Source: Deltaproteobacteria bacterium (GTDB lineage Bacteria; Desulfobacterota; JAENJC01). From it: a stretch of DNA of 9,336 nucleotides. Below are positions 1-4,999 of this stretch, in pieces (position 1 is the stretch's first letter; every line of letters begins with the position of its first letter). Location of the stretch: assembly GCA_016844545.1 (NCBI GenBank), contig JAENJC010000111.1, forward strand, positions 1 to 9,336. Direction: 5' to 3'. Position numbers and translations under genes: made by a program. Below the pieces are notes generated by a model. It was not told where the DNA came from, did not search any database, and saw only the letters and a program-made list of their open reading frames with translations.

Positions 1-14
1 TTTAGGAGGCACAT

Positions 15-1205
15 ATGGCCAAGGCAAAATTTGAAAGAACAAAACCGCATGTCAATATAGGCACAATAGGACACGTTGATCACGGTAAGACCACGTTGAC
101 AGCAGCAATAACCAAGGTATTGGCTGATAAAGGTCTGGCCCAGTACAGGGCATTCGATCAGATAGACAACGCCCCGGAAGAAAGGGAAAGAGGCATCACT
201 ATAGCAACGTCCCATGTTGAGTACGAGACGGTAAAGAGGCACTATGCCCACGTAGACTGCCCCGGACACGCCGACTACATAAAGAACATGATAACAGGAG
301 CCGCCCAGATGGACGGAGCAATCCTTGTAGTCAGCGCAGCAGACGGCCCCATGCCTCAGACCAGAGAACACATCCTCCTTGCAAGACAGGTAGGAGTCCC
401 ATATATAGTAGTATTTCTCAACAAGGCAGACATGGTAGACGACAAAGAACTCCTTGAACTTGTAGAGCTGGAAGTAAGAGAACTCTTAAGCCTGTACAAC
501 TTCCCCGGTGATACCACCCCTATAATAAAGGGAAGCGCATTAAAGGCGCTGGAAGGCGACAAGGGCGAACTTGGCGAGCAGGCCATAATGAAGCTCATGG
601 AAGCAGTAGACAGTTTCATCCCAGAACCTAAGAGAGACATAGACAAGCCGTTCCTCATGCCCGTAGAAGACGTATTCTCCATCTCAGGACGTGGAACCGT
701 TGCCACCGGCAGAGTAGAAAGAGGCATAGTAAAGGTAGGCGAAGAGATAGAGATAGTAGGAATGAGGCCCACTACCAAGACCGTAGTCACCGGAGTAGAG
801 ATGTTCAGAAAACTCCTTGACGAAGGCCGTGCCGGAGACAATATCGGAGTGCTCTTAAGAGGCGCCAAGAGAGAAGACATAGAAAGAGGACAGGTGCTTG
901 CAAAGCCGGGTTCCATAACCCCCCATACCAAATTCAAGGCAGAAGCGTACATACTCAGCAAAGAAGAAGGCGGGAGACACACCCCGTTCTTCAATGGATA
1001 TAGACCCCAGTTTTATTTTAGAACAACCGACGTTACCGGCATAGCGACGCTGCCAGAAGGTGTAGAGATGGTAATGCCAGGCGACAACGTAGCCATAACA
1101 GTAACATTGATAACCCCCATAGCAATGGAAAAGGGGCTCAGGTTTGCAATCAGGGAAGGCGGCAGGACTGTGGGCGCCGGCGCCATCAGTGAGGTAATAG
1201 AATAA
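15..1205 (+). CDS. tuf: Translation elongation factor Tu (EF-Tu)
   Basis: EF-Tu is the cytoplasmic GTPase that brings aminoacyl-tRNA to the ribosomal A site. The 396-residue product is full length (E. coli has 394). The GTPase domain shows the P-loop GHVDHGKT at residues 19-26, the switch I motif RGITI near 59-63, DCPGH at 81-85 in switch II, NKAD near 136-139 and a later SAL motif. The two beta-barrel domains follow, ending in GGRTVGAGAISEVIE. The ATG start has a strong Shine-Dalgarno AGGAGG at 4-9, five bases upstream. Whatever precedes it lies outside the window, so I cannot say whether this is the str-operon copy (after fusA) or a second tuf. Codon use is striking: 23 of 31 Ile codons are ATA and none ATT, and 22 of 24 Arg codons are AGA/AGG. 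A hairpin terminator follows directly. The identification is certain. Confidence 0.99.
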   Translation: MAKAKFERTKPHVNIGTIGHVDHGKTTLTAAITKVLADKGLAQYRAFDQIDNAPEERERGITIATSHVEYETVKRHYAHVDCPGHADYIKNMITGAAQMDGAILVVSAADGPMPQTREHILLARQVGVPYIVVFLNKADMVDDKELLELVELEVRELLSLYNFPGDTTPIIKGSALKALEGDKGELGEQAIMKLMEAVDSFIPEPKRDIDKPFLMPVEDVFSISGRGTVATGRVERGIVKVGEEIEIVGMRPTTKTVVTGVEMFRKLLDEGRAGDNIGVLLRGAKREDIERGQVLAKPGSITPHTKFKAEAYILSKEEGGRHTPFFNGYRPQFYFRTTDVTGIATLPEGVEMVMPGDNVAITVTLITPIAMEKGLRFAIREGGRTVGAGAISEVIE

Positions 1206-1207
1206 TG

Positions 1208-1236
1208 CAGGGGCAAGGGATTTCCCTGTCTTTTTT
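1208..1236 (+). terminator. Intrinsic terminator after tuf
   Basis: Two bases after the tuf stop, CAGGG (1208-1212) can pair with CCCTG (1224-1228). An alternative stem pairs GGC-AGGG (1212-1219, A1215 bulged) with CCCTGTC (1224-1230) around a four-base ATTT loop. Both end in a T-rich tract, TCTTTTTT (1229-1236). This is the form of a Rho-independent terminator and probably reduces, rather than fully blocks, transcription from tuf into rpmG, since I see no convincing promoter in the short gap before rpmG. Strength is inferred only from the sequence. Confidence 0.7.
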
Positions 1237-1253
1237 AATTTTGGAGGATAGAA

Positions 1254-1403
1254 ATGAGAGATATAGTTAGCCTGGGATGTACCACGTGCAAGAGGAAGAA
1301 TTATTCCACAACGAAGAATAAGAAGACGACTCCTGACAAACTGGAGTTTAAGAAGTTCTGTTCCCATTGCAGGGCTCACACTGTTCACAAGGAAATGAAG
1401 TAG
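1254..1403 (+). CDS. rpmG: 50S ribosomal protein L33, zinc-ribbon form
   Basis: L33 is a small protein of the large ribosomal subunit near the E site. The 49-residue product begins MRDIVSLGCTTCKRKNY and ends CSHCRAHTVHKEMK. Cysteines 9/12 and 36/39 form two CxxC pairs, so this is the zinc-binding (C+) form rather than the cysteine-less paralogue found in some bacteria, which usually replaces it under zinc limitation. Length and basic composition are normal for the family. The ATG start has GGAGG at 1243-1247, six bases upstream. The gene sits between the tuf terminator and tRNA-Trp, its usual place in many bacteria next to secE-nusG. No Zur site or other regulatory motif is evident. Confidence 0.96.
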   Translation: MRDIVSLGCTTCKRKNYSTTKNKKTTPDKLEFKKFCSHCRAHTVHKEMK

Positions 1404-1465
1404 AGACTTGTTCTTGGCTGTTCTAACTGATAAGTTCGAGCGGGTTGTTTCTAAATTGTTTTTAC

Positions 1466-1541
1466 AGGCCAGTAGCTCTAATGGTAGAGCGTCGGTCTCC
1501 AAAACCGAGTGCTGGGGGTTCGAGTCCCTCCTGGCCTGCCA
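1466..1541 (+). tRNA. trnW: tRNA-Trp (anticodon CCA)
   Basis: This is a complete 76-nt cloverleaf. The acceptor stem pairs AGGCCAG (1466-1472) with CTGGCCT (1531-1537). The D stem is GCTC/GAGC (1475-1478 with 1487-1490). The anticodon stem is TCGGT/ACCGA (1492-1496 with 1504-1508) around the loop CTCCAAA, placing anticodon CCA at 1499-1501, which reads UGG. The variable loop is GTGCT. The T arm is GGGGG/CCCTC with loop TTCGAGT and one G-T pair. The discriminator is G1538, typical of bacterial tRNA-Trp, and the 3' CCA is encoded (1539-1541). tRNA-Trp just upstream of secE-nusG is a widely conserved arrangement. It is probably cut from the same transcript as its neighbours. Confidence 0.98.
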
Positions 1542-1587
1542 ATGGATTATGGGATGAAACTGGCAATCGGATAAAGAGGACTCTGTT

Positions 1588-1618
1588 TTGCCTTTTCACT
1601 AGTTCGTCGATTTATAAA
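1588..1618 (+). promoter_or_regulatory. Weak candidate promoter ahead of secE
   Basis: TTGCCT (1588-1593, four of six matches to the sigma-70 -35 box) lies 19 bases before TATAAA (1613-1618, five of six matches to the -10 box). The spacer is longer than the ideal 17. A start near 1625 would give a short leader for secE. This is only a pattern match. The same bases could instead form the 3' arm of a weak hairpin (GGCAA 1562-1566 with TTGCC 1588-1592, then TTTT). Transcription from further upstream is equally possible. Confidence 0.25.
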
Positions 1619-1646
1619 CTTAACTTAGTATGGTTACGGGGTGTAT

Positions 1647-1838
1647 ATGGAATACGTGGATAAGGCCAGGGATTATTTTAAAGAAGTTGTTGCGGAGCTC
1701 AAGAGGGTCACCTGGCCTACTAAAAAGGACACAATGGCGGCAACCTGGGTGGTGATTATTACAGTCATAATTTTATCCGTATTCCTGGGGATTGTGGATC
1801 TCGGACTTTCACAATCGATAAAGTTGATTATAAAGTAA
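1647..1838 (+). CDS. secE: Preprotein translocase subunit SecE
   Basis: SecE clamps SecY in the inner-membrane Sec translocon and is essential for protein export. The 63-residue product has the short, single-span form common outside enterics (E. coli SecE has three spans). An amphipathic N-terminal helix (residues 1-25) ends in the conserved RVTWPTKKD motif, followed by one hydrophobic segment, about residues 34-60. I chose ATG 1647 because GGGG at 1638-1641 is a Shine-Dalgarno-like match (allowing a G-U pair) five bases upstream. A GTG at 1641 would add two residues (65 aa) but has no ribosome site of its own. secE-nusG is a classic pair, although here they are 182 nt apart instead of nearly touching. 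Confidence 0.95.
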   Translation: MEYVDKARDYFKEVVAELKRVTWPTKKDTMAATWVVIITVIILSVFLGIVDLGLSQSIKLIIK

Positions 1839-2020
1839 CGGCCGGCTACGGCTTTGTTCCTGGTTGGCAGTTATAAAGCAAAGATCAGGCCTTGCCTGCC
1901 CGAAAGCATGGTTGGGGCATTGGGAGCTTGGCGAGCAGGCCTGTAAATCATAACAGAGTGCAGGGTATAGGCCAGCGAATATAGGAATGGTCCCCTTATA
2001 AAAATTATACAGGAGTCAAA
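1839..2020 (+). other. Structured 182-nt secE-nusG spacer with palindromic element
   Basis: This gap holds no credible gene. A small hairpin GCCG/CGGC with a GCTA loop and a poor T-run lies just after secE (1841-1852). The main element is at 1886-1943. GCCTGC (1894-1899) pairs with GCAGGC (1935-1940) and is continued by CG/CG and AAGC/GCTT (1904-1907 with 1926-1929), giving about 12 pairs. A competing outer pairing joins CAGGCCT (1886-1892) with AGGCCTG (1937-1943). The loop is G-rich, with four G-tracts between 1910 and 1931. A weak GGCCA/TGG-T-CC hairpin (1970-1992) follows before the nusG ribosome site. It could be a dispersed palindromic repeat or a cis-acting leader. I do not recognise it as a known RNA family. 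Confidence 0.5.
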
Positions 2021-2551
2021 ATGTCGCAGCAGTGGTATGTTGTTCACACATACTCGGGATTTGAAAATAAGGTAAAGCAATCCTTAGATGAGAAGGTAAA
2101 GGCTCTGGGAAAGGAAAACCTTGTTTCGGAGGTAATCGTCCCTTCTGAGAAAGTTGTTGAACTTGTGAAGGGAGAGAGAAAGACCACCACAAGGAAATTT
2201 TTCCCAGGTTATATATTGGTAAAGATGGAACTTAATGACGAGGCATGGCACCTCGTAAAATCCACTCCCAAGGTGACGGGGTTTGTTGGTGGGTTAATCC
2301 AGCCGCCACCAATATCCGAAGAGGAGGTGGCTAAGATAACCCACCAGATGGCTGAAGGCCGGGCCAAACCAAAGCCCAAGGTCATGTTTGAGGTTGGGGA
2401 ATTGGTGAGGGTTATTGACGGTCCATTTACCAACTTCACTGGAGAGGTTGAAGAGGTAAAGCCTGATAAAGGCAGGCTCCGAGTTATGGTCAGTATCTTT
2501 GGTAGGTCTACCCCTGTGGAATTGGAGTTCATACAGGTTGAAAAGGGTTAA
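2021..2551 (+). CDS. nusG: Transcription elongation/antitermination factor NusG
   Basis: NusG binds the clamp helices of RNA polymerase through its N-terminal NGN domain. Its C-terminal KOW domain couples polymerase to ribosomal protein S10 or to Rho. The 176-residue product is full length. The NGN domain spans about residues 4-110 (WYVVHTYSGFENKVKQSL near the start, then the conserved RKFFPGYILVKM and TPKVTGFVG). The KOW domain is about residues 122-174 (VRVIDGPFTNFTGEVEEV, then SIFGRSTPVELEF). The ATG start has AGGAG at 2011-2015, five bases upstream. rplK follows after 36 nt with no terminator between them, so nusG and rplK are probably co-transcribed. Confidence 0.99.
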   Translation: MSQQWYVVHTYSGFENKVKQSLDEKVKALGKENLVSEVIVPSEKVVELVKGERKTTTRKFFPGYILVKMELNDEAWHLVKSTPKVTGFVGGLIQPPPISEEEVAKITHQMAEGRAKPKPKVMFEVGELVRVIDGPFTNFTGEVEEVKPDKGRLRVMVSIFGRSTPVELEFIQVEKG

Positions 2552-2587
2552 TAAACAAGATCCAACTTTGATTTTAAGGAGAGTTAA

Positions 2588-3013
2588 ATGGCAAAGAAAA
2601 TTCAGGCTTATGTGAAACTTCAGTTACCGGCAGGGAAGGCAAACCCCTCTCCGCCAGTTGGTCCTGCGCTTGGCCAGCACGGGGTAAATATAATGGAGTT
2701 CTGCAAGGCATTTAATGCCCAGACCCAGGGGCAGGAAGGAATGGTTATCCCTGTGGTAATCACCGTTTATTCAGACCGTTCCTTCTCGTTTATCATGAAG
2801 ACCCCGCCTGCTCCTATACTATTATTGAAGGCGGCAGGGATAGCGAAGGGTTCCAAGGAACCCAATAAGCAGAAGGTCGGCAAGGTCACAAAGGCCCAGG
2901 TGGCTGAGATAGCCAAGACCAAGATGCCTGATCTGAATGCGGTTAACCTGGAAGGTGCTATAAGAACAATAGAGGGTACAGCTAGGAATATGGGGATTGA
3001 AGTGGTAGGTTAG
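2588..3013 (+). CDS. rplK: 50S ribosomal protein L11
   Basis: L11 binds the GTPase-associated region of 23S rRNA at the base of the L7/L12 stalk. It is needed for efficient factor function and for RelA activation, and it is part of the thiostrepton site. The 141-residue product is full length (E. coli has 142). The N-terminal domain carries KLQLPAGKANPSPPVGPALG with the conserved prolines at the thiopeptide site. The linker is MKTPPAPILLLK, and the C-terminal RNA-binding domain ends GTARNMGIEVVG. AAGGAGAG at 2576-2583 precedes the ATG. The rplK-rplA order is standard, with a 60-nt gap. In many bacteria L1 represses this pair by binding the mRNA, but I could not identify such a site here. Confidence 0.99.
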   Translation: MAKKIQAYVKLQLPAGKANPSPPVGPALGQHGVNIMEFCKAFNAQTQGQEGMVIPVVITVYSDRSFSFIMKTPPAPILLLKAAGIAKGSKEPNKQKVGKVTKAQVAEIAKTKMPDLNAVNLEGAIRTIEGTARNMGIEVVG

Positions 3014-3073
3014 ATTTGAAGTTTGGGCGACCATATGGCCGCAGTACAGATGACTTATTTAAAGGGGTAAAAA

Positions 3074-3778
3074 ATGGCAAAGAGCGGCAAGAAATTCATT
3101 GAAGCAAAGAAAAAGATAGGAGAGGTTGAAAAACTTCAGGTATCCGAGGCAGTTAAAAAGGTTCTGGATGCTGCGTATGTCAAGTTTGATGAAACCGTAG
3201 ACGTGGCCGTGAGGCTTGGGGTTGACCCAAAACATGCAGAACAGATGGTTCGCGGGACGGTATCTCTCCCTCACGGCATCGGCAAGACAGTCAAGGTTGT
3301 CGTATTTGCCAAGGGTGAGAAGGAAAAAGAGGCAAGGGACGCAGGCGCCGATGAGGCGGGCAGTGACGACCTTATAGCTAAGATAGCCGGAGGATGGCTG
3401 GATTTTGACTGTGCCATTGCTACTCCTGATATGATGGGAGCAGTCAGCAAGCTCGGCAAGGTTCTGGGTCCGAGAGGCCTTATGCCTAATCCTAAAGTTG
3501 GTACCGTGACATTCGACGTGGGTAAGGCTGTTGTCGATGTTAAGGCTGGAAGGGTGGAATTCAGGGTAGACAAGACTGGAAACCTCCATGTTCCAATAGG
3601 CAAGGTTTCTTTTGGTGCTGACAAGCTCAAGGATAACCTGATGGCCCTCATGGAGACGGTGGTAAAGGCAAAGCCGGCAACCAGCAAGGGAACGTATCTA
3701 AGAAATATATGTGTCTCATCCACAATGGGGCCTGGTGTAAAGATAGATCCGTTACAGTTGGGTAGCCTGTTTAGATAG
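3074..3778 (+). CDS. rplA: 50S ribosomal protein L1
   Basis: L1 forms the mobile L1 stalk of the large subunit, which helps release deacylated tRNA, and is often a translational repressor of rplKA. The 234-residue product is full length. Domain I comes from the N- and C-terminal parts, with the inserted domain II near residues 70-160. The signature TPDMMGAVSKLGKVLGPRGL, then MPNPKVGTVT, lies at about 114-140, and the conserved SSTMGPGVKID is near the C terminus. AAAGGGG at 3061-3067 lies seven bases before the ATG. Transcription probably continues from rplK. After the stop comes the L10 leader. Confidence 0.99.
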   Translation: MAKSGKKFIEAKKKIGEVEKLQVSEAVKKVLDAAYVKFDETVDVAVRLGVDPKHAEQMVRGTVSLPHGIGKTVKVVVFAKGEKEKEARDAGADEAGSDDLIAKIAGGWLDFDCAIATPDMMGAVSKLGKVLGPRGLMPNPKVGTVTFDVGKAVVDVKAGRVEFRVDKTGNLHVPIGKVSFGADKLKDNLMALMETVVKAKPATSKGTYLRNICVSSTMGPGVKIDPLQLGSLFR

Positions 3779-3786
3779 TTTAAATA

Positions 3787-3905
3787 GTCAAAGACAGTAG
3801 GCGCATAAAGCTTAATGGGATTCTATCCAGCCTGCCGAGACGATTGTTTGGATAAGTGACCGGTTGTACACGTATCTCTTATACTGATTTTCTCCAGTCT
3901 TTGAC
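3787..3905 (+). promoter_or_regulatory. L10 leader (ribosomal protein autoregulatory mRNA element)
   Basis: The sequence GACAGTAGGCGC at 3793-3804 and CCTGCCGAGA at 3831-3840 match what I recall of the conserved core of the L10 leader. There the L10(L12) complex binds the mRNA and represses its own synthesis. GTAGG (3797-3801) pairs with CCTGC (3831-3835). The flanking GA-rich bases fit a kink-turn, and TGGG/TCCA (3816-3819 with 3826-3829) forms an inner hairpin. A perfect nine-base complement, GTCAAAGAC (3787-3795) with GTCTTTGAC (3897-3905), would close the whole element. ATAAG/CTTAT (3852-3856 with 3878-3882) gives a second arm. There is no T-run after it, so control is more likely translational than by attenuation. 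The structure is my hand fold. Confidence 0.8.
3856..3885 (+). promoter_or_regulatory. Candidate promoter inside the L10 leader
   Basis: TATACT at 3880-3885 matches the sigma-70 -10 box at five of six bases. GTGACC at 3856-3861 matches the -35 box at four of six, with an 18-base spacer. A start near 3892 would give a short rplJ transcript lacking the core L10-binding motif, and so escaping L10 control. A promoter between rplA and rplJ is known in E. coli. This one is only a pattern match and overlaps sequence that may be needed for leader folding. Confidence 0.3.
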
Positions 3906-3936
3906 AGTAATCCATAATGAAAGGGGGCGATAAAGA

Positions 3937-4446
3937 TTGGAGAAAAAAAAGAAAGAGGATGAAATTTCCGAGCTTAGGGAGAAGTTTTCCAGAGCAAATG
4001 CCGCAATTCTCGGTGAATACAGAGGATTGACAGTATCCCAAATAGACAAGTTGAGGAGTGCCCTCAGGAATGTCTCTGGAGAGCTCAGGGTTGCAAAAAA
4101 TACCCTCGCGAGGATTGCATCTAAAGGGACAGGCATCGAGAAGATAGAAAGCCACCTCAAAGGCCCGACAGCCATAATCCTGAGCTACTCGGACCAGGCT
4201 GCAGTGGCAAAGGCCTTGACTGCGTTTGCCAAGGAACAGGACAAGTTCAAGATCAGGGTCGGGGTATTGGGCAACACAGTCCTTGACGTCAACGGGATAA
4301 AAGCCCTTGCGGAGCTGCCAGGATTAGATCAGCTCAGGGCCAATATTCTGGGGCTCATACAGGCTCCTGCATCAAAGCTGGCAAGGCTCATGGCTACTCC
4401 TGGTTCGCAGGTTGCCAGGGTTGTTAAGGCGCACTCAGAAAAATAA
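3937..4446 (+). CDS. rplJ: 50S ribosomal protein L10 (TTG start)
   Basis: L10 is the base of the L7/L12 stalk: its N-terminal domain binds 23S rRNA beside L11 and its C-terminal helix carries the L12 dimers. The 169-residue product has normal length. The N-terminal domain shows SELREKFSRANAAILGEYRGLTVSQ, RVAKNTLARIA and LKGPTAI. ALAELPGLDQL and LGLIQAPASKLARL follow, with the L12-binding helix at the end. I chose TTG 3937 because it gives the usual start of the family (a charged stretch, then ISELREKF) and has AGGGGG at 3922-3927, nine bases upstream. No in-frame ATG is available. ATG 3917 is out of frame and has no ribosome site. Codons 3-5 run through eight consecutive A bases (3943-3950). 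The L10 leader upstream suggests autoregulation. Confidence 0.96.
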   Translation: MEKKKKEDEISELREKFSRANAAILGEYRGLTVSQIDKLRSALRNVSGELRVAKNTLARIASKGTGIEKIESHLKGPTAIILSYSDQAAVAKALTAFAKEQDKFKIRVGVLGNTVLDVNGIKALAELPGLDQLRANILGLIQAPASKLARLMATPGSQVARVVKAHSEK

Positions 4447-4486
4447 TCATAAATAAAAACAATAAACAATAAAAGGAGATAGAGAA

Positions 4487-4813
4487 ATGGCAGATTTGAA
4501 GAAGATAGTTGATGAACTTAGCGGCCTTACAGTTATCGAGGCTGCAGAATTGAGCAAGCTTTTGGAGGTAAAGTGGGGTGTTTCTGCTGCTGCACCTGTT
4601 GCTGCTGTTGCTGCTGTTGCTGCTCCAGGCGCAGCTCCTGCTGCTGAACAGACGGAGTTTAATGTTGTGCTTAAGGCTGTCGGCGACAACAAGATCAATG
4701 TCATAAAAGAGGTCAGGGCAATAACCGCTCTGGGACTGAAAGAGGCCAAGGAACTGGTAGAAGGCGCTCCAAAGAACGTGAAGGAAGGCGTTTCCAAGGA
4801 TGAGGCTGCATGA
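4487..4813 (+). CDS. rplL: 50S ribosomal protein L7/L12, apparently C-terminally truncated
   Basis: L7/L12 forms the flexible dimers of the ribosomal stalk and recruits and stimulates the GTPases EF-Tu, EF-G, IF2 and RF3. The N-terminal dimerisation domain (about residues 1-32) and Ala/Val/Pro-rich hinge (33-54) are normal. The C-terminal domain starts TEFNVVLKAVGDNKINVIKE and keeps the factor-binding helices, including ALGLKEAKELVEGAP. The protein stops at KEGVSKDEAA (108 residues), where E. coli L12 (about 120) continues with a helix and strand of 16 residues, ALKKALEEAGAEVEVK. Neither other frame downstream encodes that tail. The TGA is immediately followed by a long hairpin. AAGGAG at 4473-4478 lies eight bases before the ATG. 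The gene may be functional but shortened, with another copy elsewhere, or misassembled. Confidence 0.93.
   Translation: MADLKKIVDELSGLTVIEAAELSKLLEVKWGVSAAAPVAAVAAVAAPGAAPAAEQTEFNVVLKAVGDNKINVIKEVRAITALGLKEAKELVEGAPKNVKEGVSKDEAA
4598..4624 (+). repeat. Triplicated 9-bp repeat in the rplL hinge
   Basis: GTTGCTGCT occurs three times in perfect tandem, encoding Val-Ala-Ala three times in the flexible hinge of L7/L12. The unit keeps the reading frame, so slippage would change hinge length by three residues at a time. Confidence 0.95.
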
Positions 4814-4869
4814 GAGGCGTGAAGCGTGAGGTGAGAGGATTACACCTTACGCCTTACGCCTTTTTGTCT
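4814..4869 (+). terminator. Heptad-repeat hairpin with T-tract: probable attenuator between rplL and rpoB
   Basis: Arms GGCGTGAAGCGTGAGGTG (4816-4833) and CACCTTACGCCTTACGCC (4843-4860) pair over 18 positions. There are fifteen Watson-Crick pairs, two G-T pairs and one A-C mismatch, around a nine-base loop. A4815-T4861 extends the stem, and TTTTT (4861-4865) follows. This is a convincing intrinsic terminator in the place where E. coli has its rplL-rpoB attenuator, so partial termination would lower rpoBC relative to rplJL. The arms are built from a seven-base period (GCGTGAA, GCGTGAG; CCTTACG twice), which looks like a dispersed palindromic repeat rather than an ordinary terminator. It begins directly at the shortened rplL end. 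Confidence 0.8.
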
Positions 4870-4900
4870 TTGAATAAAAGTTGATTTGATAAAGCCAAGG

Positions 4901-4971
4901 TCAACCGCAGAGATTAGAGTTGAAAATATGGAGACTATTTGTTTCTCTTTGCTCTCGGTGCATATGTGGTT
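4901..4971. repeat. Degenerate palindromic repeat relic (AACCGCAGAG type)
   Basis: The left arm, AACCGCAGAGATTAGAG (4903-4919), and the right arm (4945-4971, beginning CTCTTTGCTCTC and ending GTGGTT) are imperfect inverted copies. AACC pairs with GGTT, and AGAG (4916-4919) with CTCT (4952-4955). From memory, dispersed repeats of the AACCGCAGAGACGCAGAG / CTCTGTGGTT kind are common between genes in many environmental bacteria, and this looks like a decayed copy. A local stem TCAAC/GTTGA (4901-4905 with 4919-4923) is also possible. No gene is present. The rpoB ribosome site follows just after it. Confidence 0.4.
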
Positions 4972-4999
4972 AAAAAATAAGAGTTTTTAAGGAGAGTCC

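Noticed and set aside
1562..1596. GGCAA/TTGCC hairpin followed by TTTT after tRNA-Trp as a terminator
   Set aside because: The stem is only five pairs with a large, mostly unpaired loop and a short T-run; it is too weak to call and overlaps a possible -35 box.
1641..1646. GTG 1641 as the secE start
   Set aside because: It adds only two residues and has no ribosome site at proper spacing, whereas GGGG at 1638-1641 is well placed for ATG 1647.
1908..1946. A 12-codon open frame inside the secE-nusG spacer
   Set aside because: It has no Shine-Dalgarno, resembles no family I know, and sits wholly in the loop and 3' arm of the hairpin.
3014..3073. An L1 repressor site in the rplK-rplA gap
   Set aside because: The gap has a CCATATGG palindrome but I could not match it to the L1-binding fold of 23S rRNA.
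4814..4840. A frameshifted remnant of the rplL tail (another frame reads RGVKREVRG, loosely like AGAKVEVK)
   Set aside because: The bases are fully explained as the palindrome arm, the helix that should precede the strand is absent, and the likeness is short.
4864..4892. A promoter for rpoB (TTGTCT with TGATAA) just after the hairpin
   Set aside because: The -10 match is poor and TTGTCT overlaps the terminator T-tract; not strong enough to list.
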